A stretch of 64,000 nucleotides of DNA from JBDSLU01 sp963844435 (GTDB lineage Bacteria > Acidobacteriota > Vicinamibacteria > Vicinamibacterales > Vicinamibacteraceae). The position numbers and the translations under genes are program-made. The stretch is from contig CAWJOG010000023.1 in the NCBI GenBank assembly GCA_963844435.1, positions 62,001 to 126,000 of the forward strand. The letters run 5' to 3'. Below are positions 36,048 through 45,250 of the stretch, piece after piece. Within the stretch, counting starts at the first letter, position 1. Every line of letters starts with the position of its first letter. The notes under the pieces were generated by a model. It was not told where the DNA came from. It searched no databases and was given only the letters and a program-made list of their open reading frames with translations.

Positions 36048-36712
36048 GGGCGCGCGCTCAACCAGAACACGCGGCGCTTGAGGCGCTCGATCGTGAAGCG
36101 CGCCGTGTCGGCCACCGCCATCACCGCCATCACGCCGGCCTGCACGGGGTCGGTGACGACGAGATCGGCGGCGTCGGGGACGCTGCCGGCCATGTTGAGG
36201 CTGATCACGAGCAGGCCCTGCGCGCGCACCTCGCGCACGGCGTCCTCGATCTCGCCGCCCATCAGCGAGCCGGCCAGGACGAGGGCGCGGGCGCGGGGCA
36301 GCCGGGACACGGCGCGCACGGCTTCGGCCAGGGCCTGTTCGCCGACCAGCGGGATGGTGTCGACCGAGATCTTCTCGCCGCGGATGTTGTGGCGATCGGC
36401 CTCGGAGATCGCGCCGATGGCCACCTGGCCGACCTGCGCGCCGCCGCCCATGATGATGATGCGCTTGCCGTAGATCCGCTTGAGCGTCGCCGCCACCTCG
36501 AGGCCGCGGACGATGTCCAGCGCCCGCAGCTCCGCGACCAGCGCGTCGGTGTCCTCGACGGTGATCTCGAGGTAGGTCCGGCTCAGGCCTTCCCAGTCGC
36601 TCAGGATCTCGACGCTGGAAATGTCGCCGCCGTGCCGCGCGATGACGCCGGTCAACTGGTGCAGCACGCCGGGGCCCGTCGGCGCCGTCACGAGAATCGC
36701 CACCTGATCCAC
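35981..36712 (-). CDS. ACT domain protein of the DUF5612 type
   Basis: The 243-residue protein has an N-terminal ACT domain (about residues 1-78; ILVTAPTGPGVLHQLTGVIARHGGDISSVEI), a small-ligand regulatory module, and a C-terminal DUF5612-like domain with IIMGGGAQVGQVAIGAI and VISLNMAGSVPDAADLVVTDPVQAGV, which looks like a nucleotide-binding fold. Role unknown; amino-acid sensing is a guess from the ACT domain. The last 25 residues come from the hairpin element and are probably not native. The GTG start is supported by TACACT 6 nt upstream. Confidence 0.8.
   Translation of the reverse strand: MDQVAILVTAPTGPGVLHQLTGVIARHGGDISSVEILSDWEGLSRTYLEITVEDTDALVAELRALDIVRGLEVAATLKRIYGKRIIIMGGGAQVGQVAIGAISEADRHNIRGEKISVDTIPLVGEQALAEAVRAVSRLPRARALVLAGSLMGGEIEDAVREVRAQGLLVISLNMAGSVPDAADLVVTDPVQAGVMAVMAVADTARFTIERLKRRVFWLSARPHARRRAGLPSVATARHAADAA
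35997..36057 (-). repeat. Recurrent element copy overlapping two gene ends
   Basis: Hairpin 2 GCGTGGCG/CGCCACGC has an aberrant loop CGCGGT (35997-36018). Hairpin 1 GCGCGCG/CGCGCGC has the loop TGAGGG (36038-36057). The 3' ends of the FHA and ACT genes run through it from opposite sides. Confidence 0.65.
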
Positions 36713-36718
36713 GCCGAG

Positions 36719-36728
36719 AGTGTAACCT
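36719..36728. promoter_or_regulatory. Back-to-back overlapping -10 elements
   Basis: Minus-strand TACACT (36724-36719) ends 6 nt before the GTG at 36712. Plus-strand TAACCT (36723-36728) ends 10 nt before the GTG at 36739. The two hexamers share two bases in a 26-base divergent spacer with no room for leaders. Confidence 0.5.
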
Positions 36729-36738
36729 GACGCCCGAC

Positions 36739-37359
36739 GTGGTTTCCGACCTCACGCCCGACGCCGGCTCCCGCGCCGCACGCGCGATGTGCCTGCTCAC
36801 GGTGTCGGGCAGCCTGCGCGCCGTGTCGTCGAACGGCGCCGTGCTCGATGCGGTCGCCGCGCTGGCGCCGTCCCACGTCCACGTCACGCGCTTCGACGGT
36901 CTGGCCGATCTGCCGGCGTTCAACCCCGACCTCGACGGCGAAGGCGCCGCGCCCCCGCCGGCCGTGGCCCGGTGGCGCGCGGCCATCGCCGGCGCGGACG
37001 CGATGGTGATCTGCAGCCCGGAGTACGCGCACGGGGTTCCCGGCTCGCTGAAGAACGCGCTCGACTGGCTCGTCAGCGGTCCCGACGTGCCCGGGCTGCC
37101 GGTGGCGGTCGTGAACGCGACGACGCGCGCCCACATCGCCCACGCCTCGCTCATCGAGACGCTCCGGACGATGTCGGCGATGGTCGTCGAGGCGGCGTCG
37201 GTCCGGCTCCCGCTCGGCCCCGGCCAGCGGACGGCCGAGGCGATCCTCGCCGACCCGGTTGCGTCCGCCCTGCTCACGGATGCGCTGGCAGCCCTGCTCA
37301 GGTTGGCCGCCGGCCGGCCGGACCGGCTGCATGCGCTGCCGCGCCCCGGCGCATCCTGA
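36739..37359 (+). CDS. NADPH-dependent FMN reductase (flavodoxin fold)
   Basis: The 206-residue flavoprotein transfers hydride from NAD(P)H to FMN or a small acceptor such as a quinone or azo dye. The phosphate-binding loop is SGSLRAVSSNGAVL, and the flavin-contact segment is SPEYAHGVPGSLKNALDW. The first 16 residues (before MCLLTVSG) are not conserved, so the ATG at 36787 is an alternative start. The TAACCT hexamer favours the GTG at 36739. It is divergent from the ACT gene. Confidence 0.85.
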   Translation: MVSDLTPDAGSRAARAMCLLTVSGSLRAVSSNGAVLDAVAALAPSHVHVTRFDGLADLPAFNPDLDGEGAAPPPAVARWRAAIAGADAMVICSPEYAHGVPGSLKNALDWLVSGPDVPGLPVAVVNATTRAHIAHASLIETLRTMSAMVVEAASVRLPLGPGQRTAEAILADPVASALLTDALAALLRLAAGRPDRLHALPRPGAS

Positions 37360-37464
37360 CGCGATTTTCCGGGCCAAATCGTCCAGGCAGGGGCAGGCGA
37401 GTGCAGCGATTGGCAGATGTGCCGATTGCAGTCACAACAGGATCACCGATCCGCCAAAGCACAC

Positions 37465-38491
<1,027 letters not shown>

Positions 38492-38517
38492 TCCGGCCTC
38501 GGGATCATCGGCGTCGG

Positions 38518-38543
38518 GAAGCGGCCCCGCGAGGGGCCGTTTC
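38518..38543. terminator. Hairpin after mreB
   Basis: GAAGCGGCCCC and GGGGCCGTTTC pair with one mismatch around the loop GCGA. No T-tract of note follows. Likely a transcription end between mreB and the CoA-transferase gene. Confidence 0.5.
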
Positions 38544-38584
38544 CACGTACGGCCGGCATCTGCCCCACGGCCTGGGCGCTGCGA

Positions 38585-38590
38585 TATCCT
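38585..38590 (+). promoter_or_regulatory. -10-like TATCCT, leaderless-type
   Basis: TATCCT ends 6 nt before a GTG (38597) and 9 nt before the ATG (38600) of the CoA-transferase gene. Confidence 0.4.
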
Positions 38591-38599
38591 CGCGGCGTG

Positions 38600-39826
38600 A
38601 TGCCAGAGAACTCTGCCACCACGGCACACCCGCCGATCCGTCCCCTCGAGGGCCTGCGCGTCCTCGAGCTCGGCCAGGTGCTGGCCGGGCCATTCTGTGG
38701 CGCGCTGCTTGCCTGGTTCGGCGCCGAGGTGATCAAAGTCGAGCCGCCGGGCGACGGCGATCCACTGCGCACGTGGCGTCACGTCGAGGACGGGACGTCG
38801 CTGTGGTGGTACATCCTCGGGCGCAACAAGAAATCGATCACGGCGGACCTGCGCCAGGAGAGCGGCCGCGATCTGATCCGCCAGCTGATCGCCCGCAGCG
38901 ACGTCGTCATCGAGAACTTCCGGCCGGGCCGGATGGAGGAGTGGGGACTCGGTCCCGAGGACATCGCCCGCCTCAACCCGCGTACCATCCTCGCGCGCGT
39001 GTCCGGCTACGGCCAGACCGGGCCGTACGCGCCGAAGCCGGGCTACGCGTCGGTGGCCGAAGGCTACGGCGGCCTGCGCTACGTTACCGGCTTCCCGGAC
39101 CGGCCGCCGGCACGTGCCAACCTGAGTCTCGGTGACAGCATCGCCGGCCTGCACGCCGCGCTCGGCGTCCTGACCGCCGTCTACCACCGCGACGTCAACG
39201 GCGGCGCCGGACAGGTGGTCGACGTCGCCATCGTCGAGGGCATCTTCAACCTGATGGAGTCGATGGTGCCGGAGTTCACGAGCGCCGGCATCGTCCGTGA
39301 GCGGCACGGCTCGAAGGTATCGGGGATCGTGCCGAGCAGCACGTATCCGTGCGCCGACGGGAAGTACATCATCGTCGGCGGCAACGGTGACAGCATCTTC
39401 AAGCGGTTGATGCGCGTCGTCGGCCGCGCCGATCTCGCCGAGGATCCGCGTGTCGCGCGCAACGACGGCCGCGTGACGCACGAAGCCGAGATCGACGACG
39501 CCATCGAAGCGTGGACGCGGGCCCGCCCGTTCGCCGACGTGCTGGCCGCGCTCGAAGCGGCCGGCGTGCCGGCCGGGCCGATCTACTCGGTCGCCGATCA
39601 GGTCGCCGATCCGCATTTCAAGGCCCGCGGCCTGTTCGAGGACGTACAGGTCGCGACCGGAAAGACCGTGACGCTGCCGGCGCTGGCGCCGCGACTCGTC
39701 GACACGCCGGGCGGCACGGTGTGGCCAGGGCCGCCGCTTGGCGCGCACAACGACGAGGTCTACCGCGGCGTGCTCGGCCTCGACGACGCTGCGCTCGCCG
39801 CGCTGCGGGCGGCAGGAGCGATCTGA
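38600..39826 (+). CDS. CaiB/BaiF family CoA-transferase
   Basis: Class III CoA-transferase of about 408 residues that moves CoA between carboxylic acids. It has the family N-terminus PLEGLRVLELGQVLAGPFCG, VIKVEPPGDGDP, GRNKKSI and the catalytic aspartate D179 in LSLGDSIAGL. The C-terminal PAGPIYSVADQVADPHFKARG is also typical. The substrate cannot be told from sequence. Its stop overlaps the ATG of the PIG-L gene (TGATG). Confidence 0.92.
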   Translation: MPENSATTAHPPIRPLEGLRVLELGQVLAGPFCGALLAWFGAEVIKVEPPGDGDPLRTWRHVEDGTSLWWYILGRNKKSITADLRQESGRDLIRQLIARSDVVIENFRPGRMEEWGLGPEDIARLNPRTILARVSGYGQTGPYAPKPGYASVAEGYGGLRYVTGFPDRPPARANLSLGDSIAGLHAALGVLTAVYHRDVNGGAGQVVDVAIVEGIFNLMESMVPEFTSAGIVRERHGSKVSGIVPSSTYPCADGKYIIVGGNGDSIFKRLMRVVGRADLAEDPRVARNDGRVTHEAEIDDAIEAWTRARPFADVLAALEAAGVPAGPIYSVADQVADPHFKARGLFEDVQVATGKTVTLPALAPRLVDTPGGTVWPGPPLGAHNDEVYRGVLGLDDAALAALRAAGAI

Positions 39827-40641
39827 TGGCGCTGAAGCTGATGGCCGTCCTGGCCCATCCCGACGACGAGTCGCTCGGCTTCGGCGGCACGCTGGCGACC
39901 TATGCCGCGGCCGGCGTCGAGACGTCGCTGGTCATGGCGACACGCGGCGAAGCCGGCCGGTGCGGCGAACATCTGCGCGGCTCGCCGGGACATCCAGGCC
40001 CCGACGCGCTCGCGCGCATCCGGGAAGGCGAACTGCGGGCGGCGGCCGCGATCCTCGGCATCGGCGACATCGCGTTCCTCGACTACCGCGACCAGGAGCT
40101 CGATCGCGCCGACCCGCGCGAAGCGGTGGCGCGCATCGTCCATCAGCTCCGGCGCACGCGTCCGGACGTCGTGCTCACGTTCGGGCAGGACGGCGCCTAC
40201 GGGCACCCGGATCACATCGCGATCGGCCAGTTCACGACGGCGGCGGTCGCCGTTGCCGCGGATCCGTCGTTCGCGTCCGGCGACGGCGACGCGCCGCATC
40301 GGGTCGCCAAGCTGTATTACATCGCCTGGCCGGCGTCGACGTGGGCCGCTTACGAGAACGCGTTGAAGCGCCTGATCTCGGTCGTCGACGGCGTCGAGCG
40401 ACAGGCCGTGCCGTGGCCGGACTGGTCGATCACGACGGTGATCGACACCCGCGCGTCGTGGGAAACCGTCTGGCGCGCCGTGTCGTGTCACGAATCGCAG
40501 ATGGGCATCTTCGCGCGGCTCAAGGATCTGGAGCCCGAGCTGCACGAGGCGCTGTGGGGCGCGCAGTCCTTCTATCGGGTCTCGAGCACTGTCAACGGCG
40601 GCCGGCAGCAGGAAACCGATCTCTTCACCGGCGTCCGCTGA
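39826..40641 (+). CDS. PIG-L/LmbE family deacetylase
   Basis: The 271-residue zinc hydrolase removes an acetyl group from an N-acetylated sugar or thiol conjugate. The zinc motif AHPDDE lies at residues 10-15, and the third ligand His is in GHPDHIAIG (about residue 126). The relatives include MshB/BshB and Mca. Translation is coupled to the CoA-transferase by TGATG. The 3' end overlaps the convergent cyclotransferase gene by 17 bases. Confidence 0.9.
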   Translation: MALKLMAVLAHPDDESLGFGGTLATYAAAGVETSLVMATRGEAGRCGEHLRGSPGHPGPDALARIREGELRAAAAILGIGDIAFLDYRDQELDRADPREAVARIVHQLRRTRPDVVLTFGQDGAYGHPDHIAIGQFTTAAVAVAADPSFASGDGDAPHRVAKLYYIAWPASTWAAYENALKRLISVVDGVERQAVPWPDWSITTVIDTRASWETVWRAVSCHESQMGIFARLKDLEPELHEALWGAQSFYRVSSTVNGGRQQETDLFTGVR

Positions 40642-40960
40642 GCGCGTAGACGTAGGCCTGCACGGTGATCCCGTCCATGCACGTCACCGTGGTCAGCACG
40701 CGCTCGTAGCCGTCGCCCTCGAACGCGTCGAGGCGCGGCCAGTGGTCGGCCAGCGTGTCCGAGCTGAAGAGGAAGCCGGCGACTTTGGCGCCGTGCTCGT
40801 CGAGGATGAGGCCCGGATAACCGGCCGCCGCGCCCCAGCCTTCCGGCAGCAGCGTGCCGGTCACGGTCGCCGGCTCCCACTCTCCCGGAATCGGCGCCAG
40901 CACGTGCGCGTTGGACCGACCCGGCGCGAGCGTTCCGTAGACGAAGAGGCGGTGAGGCAT
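40625..40960 (-). CDS. Gamma-glutamylcyclotransferase-like (AIG2) protein
   Basis: The 111-residue protein has the AIG2/GGCT signature LFVYGTLAPG at residues 5-14, GYPGLI, the catalytic Glu in LDAFEGDGYERV, and the length of the small bacterial YtfP-like group. It probably opens gamma-glutamyl linkages to 5-oxoproline, by family. It converges on the PIG-L gene. Confidence 0.88.
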   Translation of the reverse strand: MPHRLFVYGTLAPGRSNAHVLAPIPGEWEPATVTGTLLPEGWGAAAGYPGLILDEHGAKVAGFLFSSDTLADHWPRLDAFEGDGYERVLTTVTCMDGITVQAYVYALSGRR

Positions 40961-40980
40961 CGCGGCCGAAGCTGAGAGGC

Positions 40981-40986
40981 TACGAT
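40981..40986 (+). promoter_or_regulatory. -10-like TACGAT, leaderless-type
   Basis: TACGAT ends 6 nt before the ATG at 40993 of the SIMPL remnant. Confidence 0.4.
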
Positions 40987-40992
40987 CATCGC

Positions 40993-41356
40993 ATGCCTCA
41001 CCTCACCCGTGCTTCGCTGCTGATCCTCGCCGGCATCCTCTTGAAGGCGAAGGGCATGCCAGCCCAAGGAACTGCAGGACTCCGACCTGGAGGTCGGCTC
41101 GCGCGATCCGGACGGGACGAGCGCGTAACGGCTATCGCGTCTGAACGCGTCACCGTGACGCGCGGGGACGCGGCCGGCGTCGGCGACCTGATCCAGACGG
41201 CGATCGCGGCGGGCGCCAAGGACGCCGGGCGGCTCAGATTTCTTCGTGTCGACTCGGAACTGCGCGGCACGGAGCGCGATGGCCGCCGGCGCCAGCGTCG
41301 AGTCCGGCACGGAGGCGATCACCTTCGCGATCGACGTCGTCTTCGCGCTCAAATAG
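40993..41356 (+). pseudogene. SIMPL (DUF541) domain gene remnant
   Basis: A signal-peptide-like start (MPHLTRASLLILAGILL) is followed by DUF541-like pieces in three frames: LQDSDLEVGSRD, then RVTVTRGDAAGVGDLIQTAI, and finally the characteristic ending GTEAITFAIDVVFALK before the TAG. The total of about 120 codons is half the family length (about 230), so the middle of the gene is deleted as well as shifted. A decayed periplasmic protein gene. Confidence 0.65.
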
Positions 41357-41377
41357 GGCAGCCGCGCCCGTCCGTCA

Positions 41378-41881
41378 TCATCCGCCCGGGCCCGGCGGCA
41401 GCGCGATCAGCCACTCGACGTAGTGGAGCGCGCGGTGGTGCGCGAAGGTGTCGAAGACCAGCAGCGCCGCGCTCTGCAGGAGGATGCCGAGTCCGATCGC
41501 ACCGAGCGGCTCCGGCGCCGGCCTGACGATCACGAACAGGATGCTGACGGCGATGAGCGCGATCTCGACCTTCTTGATCAGCTCGAAGGTGCCGTTCACG
41601 CGCGCCATCCGCTCGATTTCCGCGGTGATCGTCACGGTGCGCTTCGACTGGAGCCCGGCTTCGATTTCCGCGATCTGGGCCGATGCGCGGCCGGCGACGG
41701 TCAGGCCAATCACCAGCTCGATGCCGCCGAGGACCAGCACCGGCCAGGCCATCGGGCTGAACAGGCTCTTCGTCGCGAACAGGTAGATCGCCAGCGCCAC
41801 GCTGGCAGTGGCGAGCGCGATCAGCAGCAGCCCGGCCTGCTTCTCGGCGGTGAAGTAGGCGGTCAACTCGGGGAAGGGCAT
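41378..41881 (-). CDS. Hypothetical four-helix membrane protein
   Basis: Unrecognised 167-residue protein with four predicted transmembrane helices (GLLLIALATASVALAIYLF, PMAWPVLVLGGIELVIGL, VEIALIAVSILFVIV, AIGLGILLQSAALLVF). A charged stretch with MARVNGTFELIKK sits between helices 2 and 3. The ATG at 41881 follows the upstream gene stop by 10 bases, so the two are probably co-transcribed. Confidence 0.7.
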   Translation of the reverse strand: MPFPELTAYFTAEKQAGLLLIALATASVALAIYLFATKSLFSPMAWPVLVLGGIELVIGLTVAGRASAQIAEIEAGLQSKRTVTITAEIERMARVNGTFELIKKVEIALIAVSILFVIVRPAPEPLGAIGLGILLQSAALLVFDTFAHHRALHYVEWLIALPPGPGG

Positions 41882-41891
41882 GTTCAGTGCG

Positions 41892-42623
41892 CTAGCGCTC
41901 ACATTCCACGCCTTCCATCGCGAGCTGCTGCGGCACCCAGCCTCGCGGGAACGTCGGCGCGACCACTTCCACGCGGTACCACCGCTGGCCCGCCTCGCCG
42001 CCCACCTCCTGCACCTGCGCCCGGGCGCAGGACGGGACGTCGCCGGTCCGGGTGGCGTCGGCGCGCGGCGTGGCGAACAGGGTCGAACGGCGGCCGGGTT
42101 CGCTGCCGATCCGGATCGACTCGCCGACGGCGTGCAGCCGCGGTTCATAGGCGCGGCCGTTCCAGCGATACCAGACGTTGGCGTCGCAGTCGGCGCAGTG
42201 CAGCGGCATCACCGTGTCGTCCTTGATGCCTTCCGACACGCCGAAGATCCGCTGGGGGCGGAACGGCACCACCAGCTCGGCCCGACCAGGAGTCGCGCCG
42301 TGCACGACGACGATGGTGAACTCGGCCTCGTTCCCGGCACCGCGGCGGACCACCACCGCCGCGATGTCGTCGAGGCCGTCCCGGTCGAAGTCCAGCTCGA
42401 TCCACGGCGGCCAGCGATCGAGCTCTTCGAGTTGCTTGATCGTGTAGTCGCCGACGAGGTCGGTCGCCGGGTCGAGCAGCCGCCACTCGGCCCGGGCTCG
42501 CAGCACGTCGGCCATCAGCCGCGGAGGAGAGGGCGCTTCCGCGGCGATCAGCATTCCAGCGGTCGTCGCGGCGACACCGGCTGCAACGAGCCAGACCTCC
42601 CACAGCCGACGTTCACGACGCAT
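41892..42623 (-). CDS. Hypothetical exported protein with SH3-like C-terminus
   Basis: The 243-residue protein starts with a signal peptide/anchor (residues about 8-28). It contains an FG-GAP/EF-type acidic loop, DFDRDGLDDIAAVV (about residue 80), and ends in an SH3-like segment (CARAQVQEVGGEAGQRWYRVEV, GWVPQQLAM). Such SH3 domains bind cell-wall or surface ligands. TACACT lies 5 nt before the ATG. A truncated paralogue of the SH3 part lies upstream at 43497-43755. Confidence 0.7.
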   Translation of the reverse strand: MRRERRLWEVWLVAAGVAATTAGMLIAAEAPSPPRLMADVLRARAEWRLLDPATDLVGDYTIKQLEELDRWPPWIELDFDRDGLDDIAAVVVRRGAGNEAEFTIVVVHGATPGRAELVVPFRPQRIFGVSEGIKDDTVMPLHCADCDANVWYRWNGRAYEPRLHAVGESIRIGSEPGRRSTLFATPRADATRTGDVPSCARAQVQEVGGEAGQRWYRVEVVAPTFPRGWVPQQLAMEGVECER

Positions 42624-42628
42624 GGCGC

Positions 42629-42634
42629 AGTGTA
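42629..42634 (-). promoter_or_regulatory. -10-like TACACT, leaderless-type
   Basis: Minus-strand TACACT ends 5 nt before the ATG at 42623. Confidence 0.45.
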
Positions 42635-42659
42635 GCGCGGCCAGGCGGCATGGCCGCGC
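42635..42659. repeat. Hairpin, 9-bp stem
   Basis: GCGCGGCCA pairs with TGGCCGCGC around GGCGGCA, directly after the hydrolase stop and before the next promoter. Probably a terminator. The loop does not match the recurrent element. Confidence 0.5.
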
Positions 42660-42663
42660 CGGA

Positions 42664-43496
42664 CTAGAACATCCCGTGCGCGGTGTACCAGGCCCGCACC
42701 CGCGCCAGCACCTCGGGATCGGCGGCGACCTCCGCGTGACTGAGGCGGCGATAGAGATGGCCCTCGTGGGGTGCCTCGAGGACGGAGTCGAAGCGTCTGT
42801 CGAGGAGGAACGGGACGGCGTAGTCCAGGAGGCCGTGGTGCCACTGATACGGCGCCCTGATGCGTCGAGCCTGCGCGACGCTCGGGAGCGGGATGCCATC
42901 ACGGTGAATCGCATCGAGCAGGACGCCGCCGGACGTGTGTGACGCGACCCGGACGTCGCCTGGATGGTCGGCGACGAAGGCGGTGGTGACGAAGGCCCCC
43001 ATGCTGTGACCGTGCGCGGCGACGCGGGTGGTATCGACGTAGCCCAGGCGCGCAAGGACGGTGACCGTGGCGTGCGCGCGGAACGCGTTTGCCGAACTCG
43101 CGCCTTGCTGGAGCCGCGTTCCCGGGGCGCCAAGGGGCGCGTTGCGGGCGTGGGTGTAGTCGACCGCGATGCAGACCAGGCCCCACTTGCGCATGACGCC
43201 GCCGAGCTCGCGTCCATACGACTGCGCATTGCCGCCGGCGCCGTGACTGAGCACGACGGCGGGGAACGGTCCGCGGCCGCGCGGCTTCAGCAGGATGCCC
43301 TGGAGATCGACCGTCGTGCCGTCGAGCGTGCCGGTCAGCGTCCACGTCGCGCCGGACGCGGACTCGGGATTGCCGGCGATCGAGAGATCGGGATCGCCGG
43401 GGGCTGCTTGCCGGCACGCTGATGGGGGAGCGCATGGCACGCCGCCAGCGCACAGAGCAGCGAGGCGATCAGGGCGGCCCGGAGCACGCGCGCCAT
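42664..43496 (-). CDS. Secreted dienelactone-hydrolase-like alpha/beta hydrolase (frame break)
   Basis: About 277 residues in two frames. The start (MARVLRAALIASLLCALAAC) is a lipoprotein signal with the lipobox ALAAC. The mature part has LLKPRGRGPFPAVVLSHGAGGN, the nucleophile elbow GHSMG and a C-terminal EGHLYRRL with the catalytic His. The break is in a run of five C near 43398-43402, a typical homopolymer error site. Likely a periplasmic, membrane-anchored esterase. Confidence 0.78.
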
Positions 43497-43755
43497 GATC
43501 CATTGGACCATGGCGCCGGAATCACGTGGCGAGCCGCTGCAGTCCACGTCATCCACCACCAGCTGTTCGGGAATCCACCCGCGCGGCGACGCCGGCGCGT
43601 CCACCTCGACGTGATACCAGCGTTGTCCTTCGCGGCCGCGCACCTGCAACACCTCGGCCTTCACACAGGCGGGCACCTCGGCCGTCCGTTCGGCGTCTGG
43701 GCGCGGGTCGGCGAACAGCGTCAGCCGCCGGCCGGGCTCGCCGGAGATTCGCAGG
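43497..43755 (-). pseudogene. 5'-truncated paralogue of the SH3-like protein
   Basis: The segment encodes GEPGRRLTLFADPRPDAERT, then CVKAEVLQVRGREGQRWYHV and GWIPEQLVVDDVDC, matching the last 70 residues of the gene at 41892-42623. Everything upstream is missing, and the recurrent element (43760-43836) begins exactly at the break. No start codon of its own fits. Confidence 0.65.
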
Positions 43756-43759
43756 CGCC

Positions 43760-43836
43760 GCGGCGCGGCCAGCGCCGCGAATAGCAGGCCGCACGCCAGG
43801 AGGCCGGCCCGCGGTCGCGCGTGAGAGCGCGACCGC
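43760..43836 (-). repeat. Two-hairpin recurrent element
   Basis: Hairpin 2 GCGGCGC/GCGCCGC, loop GGCCA (43760-43778). Hairpin 1 GCGGTCGCGC/GCGCGACCGC, loop GTGAGA (43811-43836). It reaches the stop codon of the Gfo/Idh/MocA gene. Confidence 0.85.
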
Positions 43837-45176
43837 TAGACCAGCAGCTTCCAGGGCGCGCGATACGCCCGGGCCACGAGCGCCTGCGCCTTGTCGTTGC
43901 CGTTGGTGACCTGCTCGGCCTTGCCATCCCACACCACCGTCTGGCCGGAGCGCAGCGCCATGTTGCCGAGGATGGCGGTGGACGACGAGCGATGGCCGAT
44001 CTCGATGTCGCAGATCGGCGCCTGGCGCGACTTCACGCAGTCGATGAAGTTGCGCTGGTGCGAGGGGAACGAGCCGTCAGCGGCGGCTGGCGTGGTCGTG
44101 ACCTCGGGCCGCGGATCGGCCGGCCGGCTGCCAACGGGCGGCTCGGGCCGGAGCTCGAAGCGTTCGCGATCGACGAACAGCGTCGCGGCAGTCCCCATGA
44201 ACTCGATGCCGTAGGCGCGGCCGTTGATCGGCAACCCGTTGCAGACCCGGTTCTCGTAGGTCATCACGAAATCGGGGTAGCGATACGTGGCGACGATGGT
44301 GTCCGGCGTGTCGCGGTTGTCGGTGAGGTGGAACTTGCCGCCGATCGTGGATACCTCGAGCGGCGCGTCGACGTTCATCGCCATCTGCACGATGTCGATG
44401 AGGTGCACGCCCCAGTCCGTCATCATGCCGCCGGCGTAATCCCAGAACCAGCGGAAGTGCGACCACGCATCGGGCACGACGCCGAAGCGGTTCGGGTTGA
44501 ACGGCACCATCTGTGCCGGGCCGAGCCAGAGATCCCAGTCGAGGCCCTCGGGCGGCGCGCCGTCGGGCGGGTTGCCGATCCCCTTGGCGTTGGCGGCATT
44601 CCAGCAACGCACCAGCGTCACGTCGCCGAGGGCGCCGCTCTTCACGATCTCGGCGGCCTGCTGGAAGTGCGGCTGCGAGCGCTGCTGCGTGCCGACCTGG
44701 ACGATGCGGTTGTACTTGCGCGCCGCCTGCACCATCGCGCGGCCCTCGGCGATGGCCACCGAGGTCGGCTTCTCGACGTAGACGTCCTTGCCGGCCTGGC
44801 AGGCGAGCACGGTCATCAGCGCGTGCCAGTGGTCGGGCGTGCCGATGACGACGGCGTCGATGCTCGTGTCGTCGAGGATGCGCCGGAAGTCGGCATGCTT
44901 CGCGGCGGCCGGGGCCACGTCGGCCGCCTTCGCCAGGTTGGGCGCGAAGACGTCGCAGATGGCGGCGATCTCGACGTCGGCGAGGCGCTGGTGTCCGCGC
45001 ATCACGCCGGTGCCTTGGCGGCCGGTGCCGATGACGCCGACGCGAACGCGGTCGTTGGCGCCGAGCACGCGACCCGGCGACGCGGTGGTCTGGACGAAGG
45101 GCGCGGCCGAAGCGGGCAGCGCCGTGGCGCCGACGACACCGATGGTGCCGGCGAGGAAATCGCGACGAGTTGGCAT
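43836..45176 (-). CDS. Tat-exported Gfo/Idh/MocA family oxidoreductase
   Basis: The 446-residue NAD(P)-dependent sugar or inositol-type dehydrogenase has a twin-arginine signal (PTRRDFLAGTIGVVGA), the Rossmann motif VGVIGTGRQG (about residue 47), the EKP motif in VYVEKPTSVA (about 135) and the GGMMTDWGVHLIDIVQ catalytic helix. Exported members are frequent in Acidobacteria and Planctomycetes and take part in carbohydrate breakdown. Minus-strand TATAAC 5 nt before the ATG is a leaderless-type promoter. It is divergent from dnaE2. Confidence 0.9.
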   Translation of the reverse strand: MPTRRDFLAGTIGVVGATALPASAAPFVQTTASPGRVLGANDRVRVGVIGTGRQGTGVMRGHQRLADVEIAAICDVFAPNLAKAADVAPAAAKHADFRRILDDTSIDAVVIGTPDHWHALMTVLACQAGKDVYVEKPTSVAIAEGRAMVQAARKYNRIVQVGTQQRSQPHFQQAAEIVKSGALGDVTLVRCWNAANAKGIGNPPDGAPPEGLDWDLWLGPAQMVPFNPNRFGVVPDAWSHFRWFWDYAGGMMTDWGVHLIDIVQMAMNVDAPLEVSTIGGKFHLTDNRDTPDTIVATYRYPDFVMTYENRVCNGLPINGRAYGIEFMGTAATLFVDRERFELRPEPPVGSRPADPRPEVTTTPAAADGSFPSHQRNFIDCVKSRQAPICDIEIGHRSSSTAILGNMALRSGQTVVWDGKAEQVTNGNDKAQALVARAYRAPWKLLV

Positions 45177-45181
45177 GCCCT

Positions 45182-45187
45182 GTTATA
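45182..45187 (-). promoter_or_regulatory. -10-like TATAAC, leaderless-type
   Basis: Minus-strand TATAAC ends 5 nt before the ATG at 45176. Confidence 0.4.
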
Positions 45188-45224
45188 CGACTGTCAGACC
45201 CCTATATCTTGCGGTTGATCGCGA

Positions 45225-45242
45225 GGCGAAAATAGAGCGAAA
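45225..45242 (+). promoter_or_regulatory. Operator-like direct repeat before dnaE2
   Basis: GGCGAAAATAGAGCGAAA matches the imuA site at 31167-31184 at 15 of 18 positions and repeats GCGAA with an 11-base period. It ends 8 nt before the GTG, against 7 nt at imuA. Confidence 0.6.
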
Positions 45243-45250
45243 CTCGACGC

